Below, in pieces: positions 35,501-44,830 of a stretch of DNA of 57,392 nt. Source of the stretch: Chloroflexota bacterium (GTDB taxonomy: Bacteria > Chloroflexota > Dehalococcoidia > JACPQK01); NCBI GenBank assembly GCA_016190505.1, contig JACPQM010000032.1, positions 1 to 57,392 on the forward strand. Direction: 5' to 3'. Made by a program: the position numbers and the translations under genes. A model generated the notes under the pieces. The model saw only the letters and a list, made by a program, of their open reading frames with translations, was not told where the DNA came from and made no database searches. Each line of letters begins with the position of its first letter. Position 1 is the first letter of the stretch.

Positions 35501-38500
35501 GAGGACCAGGAGTGCCAGTTCCAGTCCTCTTACATCGCCACGTACCATCCCTTCCTGGCCAGCCAGACCAGCGCCAGGCCCAGCTTCAACGTGGACGGCT
35601 ACTTCACCAGCTTTCCCGAGGGGACCCAGGTCATCCTGCGGCGCGCCACCACGGACCAGCCCGCCATGGTACTGTACCCCTTTGGCCGGGGGACGGTGCT
35701 GGCCAGCGTGCTCTACTCTGACTGGGCCTATACCCACAACCAGATTACTTCCGATGAGCAAGCTCTGCTGCGGGACCTGGTGGCTTGGGCGGTAAACCCT
35801 GCCCTCTTCGGCCCCGGTGGCGAGCGGTCTGTTGGCGAGCGGATAGCCCTGCCGGTAAAGGTGATGAACCCCACAGACAGGCCGGGCGCGCAGGTCGTGT
35901 TCCACGTTGTCGGCCCCCAGGGGACCGTGGTGGAAGATGTAACCGTAGCGGCGGCGGTGGCCCCAGGGGCCACCCGGGAGGTGGATCTGGCCTATACCGT
36001 ACCCCAGGGCAAGGAGGGCCTCTACAGGGTGGACTACGCCCTGAAGGATGCCCAGGAGGACATACTCTTCAATACCTTCAATGCCGCCGGATTCAGCGCC
36101 AGCCGCTACCGGCAAAACCCGGAGGGTTTTGTCCACCAGGGTCAGGCAGTGACCTTCTCCCTCCAGAGCGACCGGGAGACCTATCCCCTGGGCGGCGAAG
36201 GCCGTTTCTCAGTTATCGTCTTCAACAACAGCGATGCCCCCCGCCGGGTGAAGGTCGCCTACCGCTTCCCCCACAACTCCTGGAACGCCCCAGACCCCGC
36301 CAGGTACAAGGGCGAACTCGTCCTGACCGTACCGCCCCAGGGGAAGGCCAGCCAGGACCTTACCATCACCGTGGTCAACAAAGACGGCATAGACCGCCTG
36401 TGGGCGGACTTCTACGATGCTGACACGGGCCAGTCCCTGGGGAGCACCAGCAAGGGCTTCTACACGGTTCTGCCCAAGCTAGACGTCAAGGCCAGCGTGG
36501 ACAATGCAGAGTACCAGGAGGGCCAAGCGGTGCAAGTGTCGCTGTCGGTCCTGAACCGGCAAGCCCGGGCCTACACGGCGACCCTTTCCCTGCTGCTGAC
36601 AGATAGCGCTGGCCGCGTGGTTGCCTCGGGGGCGCAGGAGGCCGAGGTGCCCGCGGAGGGGACCGCCCTGGCCACCAGCACACTGCCCTTGCCCGATACC
36701 GCACTGTCCGGCCAGTACCAGGTCACCGTGCTGGCGGAAGCCGCCGACGACACGGTCGGCTCGACCACTACCTCCACCTTCAACTACACCGCCGGCAAAG
36801 GCACCCTGCGGGGCACCGTCCTGAATCTGGCAGACAAGAAGCCCGTGGCCAATGCCAGCTTGAACTTCCATGCGGGCGCCCTGCGCTTCACCGCCAAGAC
36901 AGACGCCGCCGGCGCCTATTCCATCGAGATGCCCGGGGCCAACTACGTCACGGAGATCATCGCGCTCAGCTTCTACCGCATTACCGGGCTGGCTACCCTT
37001 CCCCCCCATAAGGACGGGGCCAAGGACTTCTTCCCCGCCCCCATAGGCTCCGGCATGATCCCACCTGGCTACGGTCTGGTGAGGGGGAGAGTGCTGAGCC
37101 ATACGGAGGAGACTCCGGTCCTTGGGGCTGACGTCCTCTTGAAAGCCAGTGAGTCGGATGTCTTCACCCCAACCGACGCGCGGGGTAATTACGAGGTGGT
37201 GGCGCCAGCCGGAGACTACACGGCAACCGTGAGGTCCGGCGGCCTGGAGGTCATGTCACCCGTCCCCATGGCCGTGATGGAGGGGCAAAGGCTGGAGCAG
37301 CCCCTGTTCGTACGCCTGGGCGCCTTAAGCGGCAGAGTCCTCAGCCTGGTGGATGGGCTGCCCGTGGCAGCCGCCAGGGTGACCGTTGACGCCGGGTACT
37401 TCCTGACCGGAGGCCCTTCATTCTCCACTCCCATTTCGGCGGACGACAACATCCAGGTCTCTCTGAACGGGCAGAGCCTCTTTGTCAGCACGGGTGACGC
37501 GGGCCCCAAGGGCCCCGTGGACTTCGTGGCCAGGGCAAAGGACCAGTTGAAGGTCGAGGCTGTGGACAGCAAGGGCAACTGCCGTAGCCTGGGGCCGGTG
37601 TGGCTGGTGAACCCTGTCACAGGCAAATCCCAGCAGCTCACCGCAGGCAAGAACGAAGGCTGTCAGAACTTCCCCGCAGGCGTGACCTTCTTCAACGAAA
37701 CGTTCTCCATTCCGGAAGATAGTCTGGACGCGCAGCAGACGACCACCACTGCTCCGGACGGTACGTTCAGAGCCACTCAACTATTCGAGGGAGTACATGT
37801 CCTCTTGGTGTCAGCGCCTGGCTTCCGACCGGCCACTGTCCGGGCTTATACGTCGGCTGGGGAGTCGTCCGTCACGGTGTACCTGGAGTCCATCGCGACT
37901 ACACTTGGTGGCCAGGTCCTCGACCTGATCACTGGAGGGCCGGTGGCTGGGGCCAACGTGGAGTTCGCCCCGGAGAGCGAGGTGGAGCGGGCCAGCACTA
38001 CCACCGACGCCCAGGGCCTGTTCTCCTTCCGCGTGCCGGCATCCCAGTCGCTACGGAAGGTCAGGGTCAGCCAGGCCGGATATGGCACCGTCGAGGTCAG
38101 CACGCTGCCGGCGCCGGTGGCTGGCTCCGACCCGGCCAAGAAGTCGGGTAACTTTGTGCCCGTGTTCCTGGAGGCTACCGTCCGGGCCGTGTCCGGACGG
38201 GTGCTCCGCCTGGACAACGACCAGCCCGTGGTGGGGGCTACCCTGGTGTTCGATGATGGCGTTACCCGAGCTGCCACCGATGCCCAGGGTCGCTACAATC
38301 TGGGGCTGGCCAACGGCTTCCACAAGGTGGCCTTATCAGCGCCCGGCTTCCAGGACCTGGCCTCGGGCCTGCACGTTACTCAGCGTGCCCTCGGCCAGGA
38401 CTTCTACCTGGCGCCCCAGGACTTCCGGCCTCCCACCTCCACGGGTACCCTTCGGGCCACGGTGTTGGATCTGGTAACCGACCAGCCCATCAAGGATGTC

Positions 38501-41368
38501 TGGACGGACATGCTCGATGACCGGCCAGGCGGCGTCAATACCAGAGCTGAGGGAGTAGCCGCCATCGGCACTGAAGCAGGGACCTGGGGACTGCTGGTAC
38601 GGAAAGATGGCTACCAGACTTTGCAGTTCCCCAAGTGGGTCACCGTCTACCCGGACCGGACCACTGAGGTGGCTGTCTACCTGCGTCCCACCCAGGGCAC
38701 GCTCTCTGCCCGCATCTATGACGTGATAAGCGGCCAACCTGTCAAGGATGTCTGGACGGACATGCTCGATGACCGACCTGGTGGCGTCAACACCAGCGCT
38801 GGGGGAGTAGCCGCCATCGGCACCGAGGCCGCGACCTGGGGACTGCTGGTGAGGAAGGATGGCTATCAGACTTTGCAGTTCCCCAAGTGGGTCACCGTCT
38901 ACCCGGGCAGGACTACCGAGATGGCTGTCTACCTGCGCCCCACCCAGGGCATGCTCTCGGCACGCATCTATGACGTGATAAGCGGCCAACCTGTCAAGGA
39001 TGTCTGGACGGACATGCTCGATGACCGGCCAGGTGGCGTCAATACCAGCGCTGAGGGAGTAGCCGCCATCGGCACTGAAGCAGGGACCTGGGGACTGCTG
39101 GTGAGGAAGGATGGCTATCAGACTTTGCAGTTCCCCAAGTGGGTCACCGTTTACCCGGGCAGGACTACCGAGATGGCCTTTGGCCTCTGGCCGAGCCAGG
39201 CCGGGGCGGGCACGGTCTCTGGACGCCTCGGCGATGCCTCCGGCCAGACCGTCACTGGGGCGACACTGAGAGTAGATGGCAAACCAGTCACCCTCGGGCC
39301 GGATGGCGCCTTCAAAGCGCAGTTGGCGGCGGGCCAGCACCGGCTGCGGGCCGAGGCCCCTGGCATGACGCCCGTGGAGCGTGCGGTGGTAGTCTTTGCC
39401 GGGAAGACGCAGCGCCTGGACCTGGCCCTGGCCTCCTCAACCCCGGGTACGGTTAGCTTCCTGGCCCAGGTCAAGGATAGCCAGACTGGCCAGGCAGTAG
39501 CTGGGGCCAGGGTGTGGCTCACCCCAACCGCCGGCAAGGGAGCGCCGGTGGAGGCCACCACTGATGCCCGGGGGCAGGCCACTCTCCAGGTCCAGGCTGT
39601 CGCCCAACTCATGCGGGTATCCGCCCAGGGTTACCAGGAGCTCCAGCAGCCTGTGGACCGCATCCCTGCCCTGGGGGCTGGTCAGCTCCTCCTGTTGGAG
39701 CCACTATCTGCGTTGCCCCAGCCTCGACCCGCCAAGTTTCTGCTGATGGCCCAGCCCCCGGCGGAGGCCCTGCGCTGGCAGGCTGGTCAGCCGGTCAGCC
39801 TGCGCTTTACCGTTCAGAATACCGGTGAGGCCCTGGGCCAGGCCCAGGCGCGGTTCGACGTGCCCGGCCTGTTCAAAGAGGCCAGGGACCTCCACTTGGC
39901 CCCGGGGGCCAGGCAAGAGCTAGGCTACGATTTTGCGCTTCCCGAGGACCTGGACCCTCTCCAGGATATAGCGGAGCTCACCGTGGGAGATGCCCGGTAT
40001 GAGCTGCCCTTCACCATTGATGGTATCCGTATCAGCATGGAGGCGGAGCTGGACAAGCAGTTCTACCGGGAAGGCGAAAAGGCCGTCCTGACCCTGCGGG
40101 TGCGCAATGAGGGCCGCCAGGCCGTACCCCTGGAGGCCCGGGTGCAACTGGCCCAGTGGCTGGAGCAGAGGCCATTCAAGTTGGACGGTGGGACCGATAC
40201 CACCGTAAAGTTTGAGGTGCCCGTGCAGTTCACGGGAGACAAGCTCCTGTTCAGCGTGTACCACGCTTCCGGCCGCAGCCTGTACATCAACGCCTACTAC
40301 CTGCATAGCCAGACCGACGTCCTGAGTCTGGCCACCAATGCCCAGCAATACCGCGTCGGCCAGGAGGCCATCATTACCCTACAGGCAGAGCGATCCGGCA
40401 CTCTCACCCTGATACCACCCCCTGGGTGGAAGGGGCTAGACACCACACCACGGCCCATCAACCAGGGTGCGCAGAAGCTATCCTTCACCATACCCCCTGA
40501 GATCACTGGGACTCACCTCCTTGGCTACACCTTCCAGACCGACGCGGGATACTTTGGAGGCGCCCTACCCATTGACGTGGACGGATACAAGGTCAAGGTG
40601 GCAGACAGCCGTCTTGACCGTCCCCTCTATACGAGCCAGGACAGCGTGGCAGGAACACTGCGTCTGGAGGCCAGCCGGCCCATGTCGGCCGCCATCTCTG
40701 GCCAGGTCTACGATAGCCAGGGCAGGGCTGTGGGCTCCAGGGATGTCCAGGTATCGCTCGAAGCTGGACGTAATGATGTGGTCCTGGAGGTCCCCTTTGC
40801 CTCCGCGGCCGCTGGGGAGCATACCCTGGACTACAGCATATCCACGGACCTCCCAGGGCATTCTCTGGTACAGATGGCCGCAGCTACCCAGTTCTTCGAG
40901 GTGTGGGACACCACTTCTCCCTCGGTTGTGTCTACCAGGCCAGTCTTGGGATCGAGGGGGGCGTCTCCGTCCGGCGTCCTCGAGTTCACGTTCAGCGAGG
41001 CCATGTACCGCCTATCCACAGAGAAGGCACTGACCATAACGCCGGCGGTGACCGGGACGATGGTGTGGACCGCCAATACCATGACCTTTATGCCGGACCA
41101 GGACCTGGCGCCCAACACCGAGTACACAGTCAGCGTGGACGAGGAGGCGCGGGACCTGGCGGGGAATCCCCTCGAGGCCTTTCAACTGTCCTTCACCACC
41201 GGCGCGGTGAAGAAGCAGACACAGCCCGGGGGAGGTCTGCCCGTGGCAGTGATAGTCGGTGTGGTAGCCCTGGTAGCCTTGCTGGCTGCTGGCGCGTTGG
41301 CCTGGCGCACCCGCTGGGCCGCGAGCCGGAGTCAGCCGCCGAAACAGCGTGAGAGAATGAACTCATGA
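32501..41368 (+). CDS. Giant multidomain surface protein (2955 residues)
   Basis: The protein starts with a signal peptide and ends with a membrane helix (about 2910-2938) and a basic tail, so the bulk lies outside. Residues 40-560 are largely helical. A Pro/Arg-rich spacer follows (about 630-700, with PTVQGRPDRL, PTVRGRPERL and PTVQDLPERV). Residues 860-1100 resemble a glutamine-amidotransferase-like fold (YPVLIAPTGSLS, YVAGGGRLISF, YPFGRGTVLASVLYSDWA). After two Ig/CARDB-like regions come about ten carboxypeptidase-regulatory-like domains (1434-2380), three of them nearly identical. A Big_5-like domain (about 2800-2904) precedes the helix. GGGAGG precedes the ATG at 32501. It may be a wall-spanning adhesin or scaffold. 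No catalytic residues were recognised. Confidence 0.82.
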   Translation: MGKVALRLVLVLVVLAATLVGGLSRPRETTALTPEQADTLIKVQALLYALDKSLDAADWETQSLRLLDVISGVRALANSNLKLLQGEAKALGDLLGQMDPLDKKLASAALSIDDNVRSLQLVFDKLPAEARSALASPHSLERLGFDPLMSSQVSNGVKYLTDKGLPAGRKVDLKYMVTVSDSLQNFLSGYKDTIAQKLNVDPKVLGSFQQAAADVQKVGSEGQQLLQDAARFGQQVQKAGGPSAGSFRTMAEVDTYLDAATKQLAGTRSALQEGAEELTHQLHVIDQYEQGIRTGGAKGLELSQRLGLLVTGATALLGTIKAAIEFRQGQSDQGWDTIRQTYGSVAVDLLLLRLAQVGSAAVSATMSGVALAAIMGEQAAEWVVKAPERDMQQLNQMFGTLYGGQPETIYGYAQQGSDPTLGGRYFPNHPLYTPGYSSDPQLFARYKELFNAEMQAHGGDGRATVNALLKDTPDVSTNGAWNLPRDYVRLIKFAMDKWKMDPQTAMRVPDSMMNSQRKMDDEALKQKLKAMEKQLYQIAQSEEEAKDAVKPGIDKIPPPFSTSEGSGKKGDHPDDNLDLSSGNLRTAKASPLDAFTLALAQRPEKFPLLMDLSLVYKTVTEKAPASAGQQLVPRPTVQGRPDRLPTATTARQPGPIPTAVATRIPGPTVRGRPERLAPTVQDLPERVSPTPTAIARQEGTGTEKPSAVPLGARTPTEFPDWYGGCRYEAPRVISCSGNWEWDAARGGAVRKRSPMDQRLQLDQMFDPEALYMARRQLGAMVDNYDTISENMDSAAIARAESAKYKVNLDVQVEDINGQPKRVKTSYEAPFYPVSAYKDQPWVLRQNLQGMLSHLDDIAGVPQVAILRRGDYEPLMHLLMASGVMVALVDTRSTAQELSRYPVLIAPTGSLSGTVATVPTTPQALARMLGRPEVVGAPASAGTTSVQGAPAGAQVGNASSSFRTALERYVAGGGRLISFTQKRGADYASLPGGEVIGFGFEEDQECQFQSSYIATYHPFLASQTSARPSFNVDGYFTSFPEGTQVILRRATTDQPAMVLYPFGRGTVLASVLYSDWAYTHNQITSDEQALLRDLVAWAVNPALFGPGGERSVGERIALPVKVMNPTDRPGAQVVFHVVGPQGTVVEDVTVAAAVAPGATREVDLAYTVPQGKEGLYRVDYALKDAQEDILFNTFNAAGFSASRYRQNPEGFVHQGQAVTFSLQSDRETYPLGGEGRFSVIVFNNSDAPRRVKVAYRFPHNSWNAPDPARYKGELVLTVPPQGKASQDLTITVVNKDGIDRLWADFYDADTGQSLGSTSKGFYTVLPKLDVKASVDNAEYQEGQAVQVSLSVLNRQARAYTATLSLLLTDSAGRVVASGAQEAEVPAEGTALATSTLPLPDTALSGQYQVTVLAEAADDTVGSTTTSTFNYTAGKGTLRGTVLNLADKKPVANASLNFHAGALRFTAKTDAAGAYSIEMPGANYVTEIIALSFYRITGLATLPPHKDGAKDFFPAPIGSGMIPPGYGLVRGRVLSHTEETPVLGADVLLKASESDVFTPTDARGNYEVVAPAGDYTATVRSGGLEVMSPVPMAVMEGQRLEQPLFVRLGALSGRVLSLVDGLPVAAARVTVDAGYFLTGGPSFSTPISADDNIQVSLNGQSLFVSTGDAGPKGPVDFVARAKDQLKVEAVDSKGNCRSLGPVWLVNPVTGKSQQLTAGKNEGCQNFPAGVTFFNETFSIPEDSLDAQQTTTTAPDGTFRATQLFEGVHVLLVSAPGFRPATVRAYTSAGESSVTVYLESIATTLGGQVLDLITGGPVAGANVEFAPESEVERASTTTDAQGLFSFRVPASQSLRKVRVSQAGYGTVEVSTLPAPVAGSDPAKKSGNFVPVFLEATVRAVSGRVLRLDNDQPVVGATLVFDDGVTRAATDAQGRYNLGLANGFHKVALSAPGFQDLASGLHVTQRALGQDFYLAPQDFRPPTSTGTLRATVLDLVTDQPIKDVWTDMLDDRPGGVNTRAEGVAAIGTEAGTWGLLVRKDGYQTLQFPKWVTVYPDRTTEVAVYLRPTQGTLSARIYDVISGQPVKDVWTDMLDDRPGGVNTSAGGVAAIGTEAATWGLLVRKDGYQTLQFPKWVTVYPGRTTEMAVYLRPTQGMLSARIYDVISGQPVKDVWTDMLDDRPGGVNTSAEGVAAIGTEAGTWGLLVRKDGYQTLQFPKWVTVYPGRTTEMAFGLWPSQAGAGTVSGRLGDASGQTVTGATLRVDGKPVTLGPDGAFKAQLAAGQHRLRAEAPGMTPVERAVVVFAGKTQRLDLALASSTPGTVSFLAQVKDSQTGQAVAGARVWLTPTAGKGAPVEATTDARGQATLQVQAVAQLMRVSAQGYQELQQPVDRIPALGAGQLLLLEPLSALPQPRPAKFLLMAQPPAEALRWQAGQPVSLRFTVQNTGEALGQAQARFDVPGLFKEARDLHLAPGARQELGYDFALPEDLDPLQDIAELTVGDARYELPFTIDGIRISMEAELDKQFYREGEKAVLTLRVRNEGRQAVPLEARVQLAQWLEQRPFKLDGGTDTTVKFEVPVQFTGDKLLFSVYHASGRSLYINAYYLHSQTDVLSLATNAQQYRVGQEAIITLQAERSGTLTLIPPPGWKGLDTTPRPINQGAQKLSFTIPPEITGTHLLGYTFQTDAGYFGGALPIDVDGYKVKVADSRLDRPLYTSQDSVAGTLRLEASRPMSAAISGQVYDSQGRAVGSRDVQVSLEAGRNDVVLEVPFASAAAGEHTLDYSISTDLPGHSLVQMAAATQFFEVWDTTSPSVVSTRPVLGSRGASPSGVLEFTFSEAMYRLSTEKALTITPAVTGTMVWTANTMTFMPDQDLAPNTEYTVSVDEEARDLAGNPLEAFQLSFTTGAVKKQTQPGGGLPVAVIVGVVALVALLAAGALAWRTRWAASRSQPPKQRERMNS
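38443..39195 (+). repeat. Three tandem 252-bp in-frame repeats within the giant gene
   Basis: The period is exactly 252 bp (84 codons); the marker CAAGGATGTCTGGACGGACA starts at 38491, 38743 and 38995. Each encodes a unit with DVWTDMLDDRPGGVNT and GLLVRKDGYQTLQFPKWVTV. The near-identity at DNA level points to recent expansion or ongoing homogenisation. Confidence 0.9.
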
Positions 41369-41387
41369 CGACCTTGGGGGGATGCAA

Positions 41388-41837
41388 ATGAGATTTGAGA
41401 CCAGCCGCAAGATGCTGAGGAGGGTGGGCATCATCGCCATCCTGATCTCCGCCCTCCTGGGCGTCCTGATGATCGTGGTGGGCGTGGCCGCCGGAGGGCA
41501 GCCCTGGCTGGTGGCGCTGCTGGTGCTGGCCGTCGGCGGAGGATCAGGCGGGCTTATCTACCTGATCCCCCTGGCCATGGTCTCGCTACGGCGGCTGGCA
41601 GCCCTGGAAATCGACGATGAGGGCTTCACCCTTTACCCGCGCCAGGGCCAGCCGGAGCACACACTGTGGCGGGATACGGTCAAGGCTACCCGCTGGCACA
41701 ACAATGTGGGTACCTTTTCCTGGACCTTCCAACTCCGCAACGGGCGGAAGGTCGGCGTTTCTCCCGTTGGCTTCATGCCCCAGGACTGGGCGCAAATCGA
41801 AACCGTTTTCAGCAATGTGCTGAAGGCCCCTCAGTAG
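41388..41837 (+). CDS. Small membrane protein with a PH-like C-terminal domain
   Basis: A 149-residue protein with two helices (about 10-33 and 40-65) and a soluble end. The segment LAALEIDDEGFTLYPRQGQPEHTLWRDTVKATRW and VGVSPVGFMPQDWAQIETVF fit the bacterial PH-like domain found after paired helices in YdbS/YcxB-type proteins. The ATG at 41388 has a GGGGGG site at suitable distance; the ATG two codons upstream abuts it. It follows the giant gene by 19 bp and may be co-transcribed with it. Function unknown. Confidence 0.68.
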   Translation: MRFETSRKMLRRVGIIAILISALLGVLMIVVGVAAGGQPWLVALLVLAVGGGSGGLIYLIPLAMVSLRRLAALEIDDEGFTLYPRQGQPEHTLWRDTVKATRWHNNVGTFSWTFQLRNGRKVGVSPVGFMPQDWAQIETVFSNVLKAPQ

Positions 41838-41854
41838 GCTTCCTCATCCAGTGG

Positions 41855-42085
41855 GTGAAGCAATGCGTAGGGGCGCGAGGCCTGTGCGCCCACGGCTTTA
41901 CCGCGTCATACGGTGAATCAGGAAGGGAGCAACATACGCCTCTGTGGATTCTGGCCCTCAACCTGGTGCTCCTCGTCCTGGGCCTGCTTCTGCTTCTGGC
42001 GGCCCTGGGAGGAGCGGGGTGGTTCATGGGCATCGTTGGCGGGGCGCTGGCCGCACGCTCGGTGTACGTATTGGTGAAACGGTAG
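41855..42085 (+). CDS. Possible small membrane protein
   Basis: The frame ends with a convincing hydrophobic region (WILALNLVLLVLGLLLLLAALGG, then a second segment WFMGIVGGALAARSVYVLVKR), typical of a two-helix small membrane protein. The start is unclear: GTG at 41855 gives 76 residues, while an AAGGGAG site at 41921 would suggest a shorter product with a non-ATG start. It ends 3 bp before the convergent MFS gene. I recognise no family. Confidence 0.4.
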   Translation: MKQCVGARGLCAHGFTASYGESGREQHTPLWILALNLVLLVLGLLLLLAALGGAGWFMGIVGGALAARSVYVLVKR

Positions 42086-42088
42086 CCC

Positions 42089-43354
42089 TTAGTCCGCGCG
42101 GCGCAACGTGGGTCGGACAGCGGCCAGCGTCACCATGACAGCGCCAAAGGCAACGGCGTTGACGGCCAGCGCCAGCGGGGCACCTACAGCCGCTGCCCCC
42201 GCTCCCAACAATATGCTCCCCCCTGGCTGGGACAGGATGGCCAGTCCGCGGGCTCCCATGACACGTCCCCGCAGGTCAGGGGGCACAGCACTCAGTAGCA
42301 GAGCGTGGGTGGCATTCATTGACAGGCTCTGGGCAGCACCCACTCCCAGCAGCAGGACCAACGAAAGGGCGAGCCCGCCCGACAGGGAGAAGGCCAGTTG
42401 CACAACTGGCCAGAGCAAGAACCCCACCATGGCGATGGCTCCCCGCCGCCCCGCCTGGCCTCGGGAGGCAAGCCCAATGCTCCCCAGCAGGGACCCCACG
42501 GCCGGAGCAGCCATGAGCAATCCCAACCCCGCCGGGCCTATGCGCAGCACCTCTCGGGCGAACACTGGAAGCAGTGCGTGCAGGAAGGGAAAACCAAACA
42601 GGTTGGCCAGGAAGGCCAGGACCAGAATGAGCCTGGCGAGAGAGTTCCATTGAAGGACGCTAAATGCCCCTTTCAGGTCCCCCCAGACTGATTTCCCTGG
42701 CACCACGGCCACTTTGGGCTGGGAAGTGATCAACAGCCGGGCCACCAGGTCAAAGGCGTGAAGGGCCACTATCAGAACGTAGGCGCCGGTCACCGAGAAC
42801 AGCGCCACCATGGAGCCGCCGACCACAGGTCCAATGGCAGTGGTAACGTCCTGGGCCACCCGTAGCAACGAGACGGCACTGGTGAGCCGTCCCGGCTTCA
42901 CCAGATCGGCCACCAGGGAAAAGCGAGTGGGGAAGTCCAGGGCATAGAGCGCCCCGCTGACCAGGCTGAGGGAGAGCACCTCCCAAAGCTGAAGCCTGCC
43001 CAGGCCCAGGAGGGCCAGGAAGACCGATGCTTGCAGCAGGTTCACGGCTTGGATCAAAGCCAGAAGGCGGCTACGGTTCAGACGGTCGGCCAGCAGGCCT
43101 CCCAGTGGCCCCAGGAACCAGCCGGCACTGCGGCAGGCGGCCACCACCCCTACCATGAACGGAGAGTCTGTAATCTCCAGGACCAACCAGGCCACAACCA
43201 CGGTCTCCATCCACCGGGTAGCGTGGAACAGCAGGTTGGTGGTCCAGATCAGGCGGAAGTCACGGTGCCATAGTGCCTGCCAGAGGCCACCCACAGGCTG
43301 GCGCACCGCGGCAGGCTGGGCAACCGAGCCAGGGTCAGCCGACATGCCTGGCAT
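42089..43354 (-). CDS. MFS exporter, EntS/MFS_3-like (minus-strand copy)
   Basis: A 421-residue protein with about twelve helices. The loop GGLLADRLNRSRLLALIQ is the MFS motif A between helices 2 and 3, and the late PPDLRGRVMGARGLAILSQPGG is typical of the MFS_3/EntS group of multidrug or siderophore exporters. The opening FRLIWTTNLLFHATRWMETVVVAWLVLEIT is shared with the divergent gene at 43538-44830, so the two are paralogues. The start at 43354 is chosen for domain length; the ribosome site is weak, and the Met at 43345 is equally possible. Substrate unknown. Confidence 0.82.
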   Translation of the reverse strand: MPGMSADPGSVAQPAAVRQPVGGLWQALWHRDFRLIWTTNLLFHATRWMETVVVAWLVLEITDSPFMVGVVAACRSAGWFLGPLGGLLADRLNRSRLLALIQAVNLLQASVFLALLGLGRLQLWEVLSLSLVSGALYALDFPTRFSLVADLVKPGRLTSAVSLLRVAQDVTTAIGPVVGGSMVALFSVTGAYVLIVALHAFDLVARLLITSQPKVAVVPGKSVWGDLKGAFSVLQWNSLARLILVLAFLANLFGFPFLHALLPVFAREVLRIGPAGLGLLMAAPAVGSLLGSIGLASRGQAGRRGAIAMVGFLLWPVVQLAFSLSGGLALSLVLLLGVGAAQSLSMNATHALLLSAVPPDLRGRVMGARGLAILSQPGGSILLGAGAAAVGAPLALAVNAVAFGAVMVTLAAVRPTLRRAD

Positions 43355-43537
43355 TCTACGCTCATGTACGGGGCAGCACAATTCCTTGCGGTCGGGTTGG
43401 CATGTTTGGGCCGGTCTGCCCGTGGTATGATGGCCTTTGTCAGAACTGTGTCTCCGAATGTTCGCAACATGGAGCCGAATGGTCCACATAGCCAAACACA
43501 GGGAACCCCTTCTGTGCGGGAAGGCCAACACGCCCGC

Positions 43538-44830
43538 ATGTCAAGCACTGCCCCTGTGGTGCCGGACATGACCGGGGGCCCATCCACCCCGGCTTCTCTC
43601 GCCAAGGCTGCTCCTCCTTCCTATCTGACCACCTTCTCTTCGCTGAAGCACAGAGACTACCGCCTCCTGTGGACCAGCAACCTGCTGGCTACCGCCGGCA
43701 ACTGGATCCAGCAGGTGACCCTGGGCTGGCTCGTATACGAGATGACCGGCTCAGCGTTTCTGGTCGGAGCCTTGATGGGGGCGAGGTCCTTGCCGTTCCT
43801 GGTGGCGGGACCCGTTGGAGGTGTTCTTAGCGACCGCCTGGACCGCAGGAAGCTCCTGATGGTCAATCAGACCCTGCTTGGCCTCCTTGCCCTGGGCTTC
43901 GCCCTCCTGGTCTGGTCGGGCGGCGTGAGGACGTGGCACATTTTTGTGTTTGCCGCCCTCAGCGGCATAGGCTGGGCGATGAACAATCCCGTGCGTCAGG
44001 CCCTGGTGGCAAACACTGTCCCTCGCCAGGATCTCAGGAACGCCGTCGCACTGAACTCGGTTGGCTTCAACTTCACCCGCATGGCCGGGCCTGCCGCGGC
44101 GGGGTTCCTTATCGCCTTCTTCGGCCCCAGCACCAACTTCATGTTGCAGGCGCTATGCTACCTGGGAGTGGCGCTGCTCGCTCTGGTCATGCGCGTCCGC
44201 CCTATTGAACACGTCGTCTCCGTGCACGCTTCCCCGGTGTCCAGTTTCTGGGAAGGGATTACCTACGTGCGTAGGGAGCAGGCGGTGCTGGCCTTCATTC
44301 TGGTGGCCATGGTGCCGTCGCTGTTCGTCATGCCGTTCACCACCGGTCTGATGCCCGTCTTTGCCAAGGACGTATTGCAGCAAGGGCCCGATGGTCTGGG
44401 GCTGCTACTGGCTGCCCTGGGCGTGGGTGGCGTCATAGGCAGTCTGGCCGTAGCCTCCTTCAATGCCCGCCGGCCGGGGGTGCTCCAGATCGGCGCCGGG
44501 GTACTCTGCGGGCTGGGCATCATAGCTTTCTCACGCTCCCCCAGCATGGCCGTAGCGCTGCCCTTGCTCATCTCGGTGGGCACCGCCCAGATGTTCTTCT
44601 TCGCCATTAACAACATGTCGCTTCAGACTATCACCCCGGATGCGCTCAGAGGCCGCGTTATGAGCATATACATGTTGGACCATGCCCTGGTGCCCCTGGG
44701 CAGCTTCATGGCGGGGACTCTGGCCGACCTCTACGGGAGTCCCTGGGCGGTGCTGGTAGGGGGCAGCGTTGCCGCCAGCCTGATCCTCCTCGTCGGTTTC
44801 AGGTTCAGGGTGTTCCGTGAGAGCAGCTAG
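43538..44830 (+). CDS. MFS exporter, EntS/MFS_3-like (plus-strand copy)
   Basis: A 430-residue paralogue of the divergent exporter. HRDYRLLWTSNLLATAGNWIQQVTLGWLVYEMTGSAF begins helix 1; GGVLSDRLDRRKLLMVNQ is motif A; TPDALRGRVMSIYMLDHALVPLGSFMAGTLADLYG is the late signature. The start is uncertain: the Met at 43538 is used, but Met codons at 43427 and 43469 are in frame in the 184-bp divergent region. The pair may act together, but each should work alone as a monomer, as MFS proteins do. Confidence 0.82.
   Translation: MSSTAPVVPDMTGGPSTPASLAKAAPPSYLTTFSSLKHRDYRLLWTSNLLATAGNWIQQVTLGWLVYEMTGSAFLVGALMGARSLPFLVAGPVGGVLSDRLDRRKLLMVNQTLLGLLALGFALLVWSGGVRTWHIFVFAALSGIGWAMNNPVRQALVANTVPRQDLRNAVALNSVGFNFTRMAGPAAAGFLIAFFGPSTNFMLQALCYLGVALLALVMRVRPIEHVVSVHASPVSSFWEGITYVRREQAVLAFILVAMVPSLFVMPFTTGLMPVFAKDVLQQGPDGLGLLLAALGVGGVIGSLAVASFNARRPGVLQIGAGVLCGLGIIAFSRSPSMAVALPLLISVGTAQMFFFAINNMSLQTITPDALRGRVMSIYMLDHALVPLGSFMAGTLADLYGSPWAVLVGGSVAASLILLVGFRFRVFRESS

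Noticed and set aside
38443..39195. CRISPR or satellite-like array
   Set aside because: The repeats are contiguous 252-bp coding units without spacers, in frame in a long gene.
38336..39340. A 334-codon minus-strand frame with internal repeats
   Set aside because: Its repeats are simply the complement of the three 252-bp units of the giant surface-protein gene; no start signal or domain supports it.
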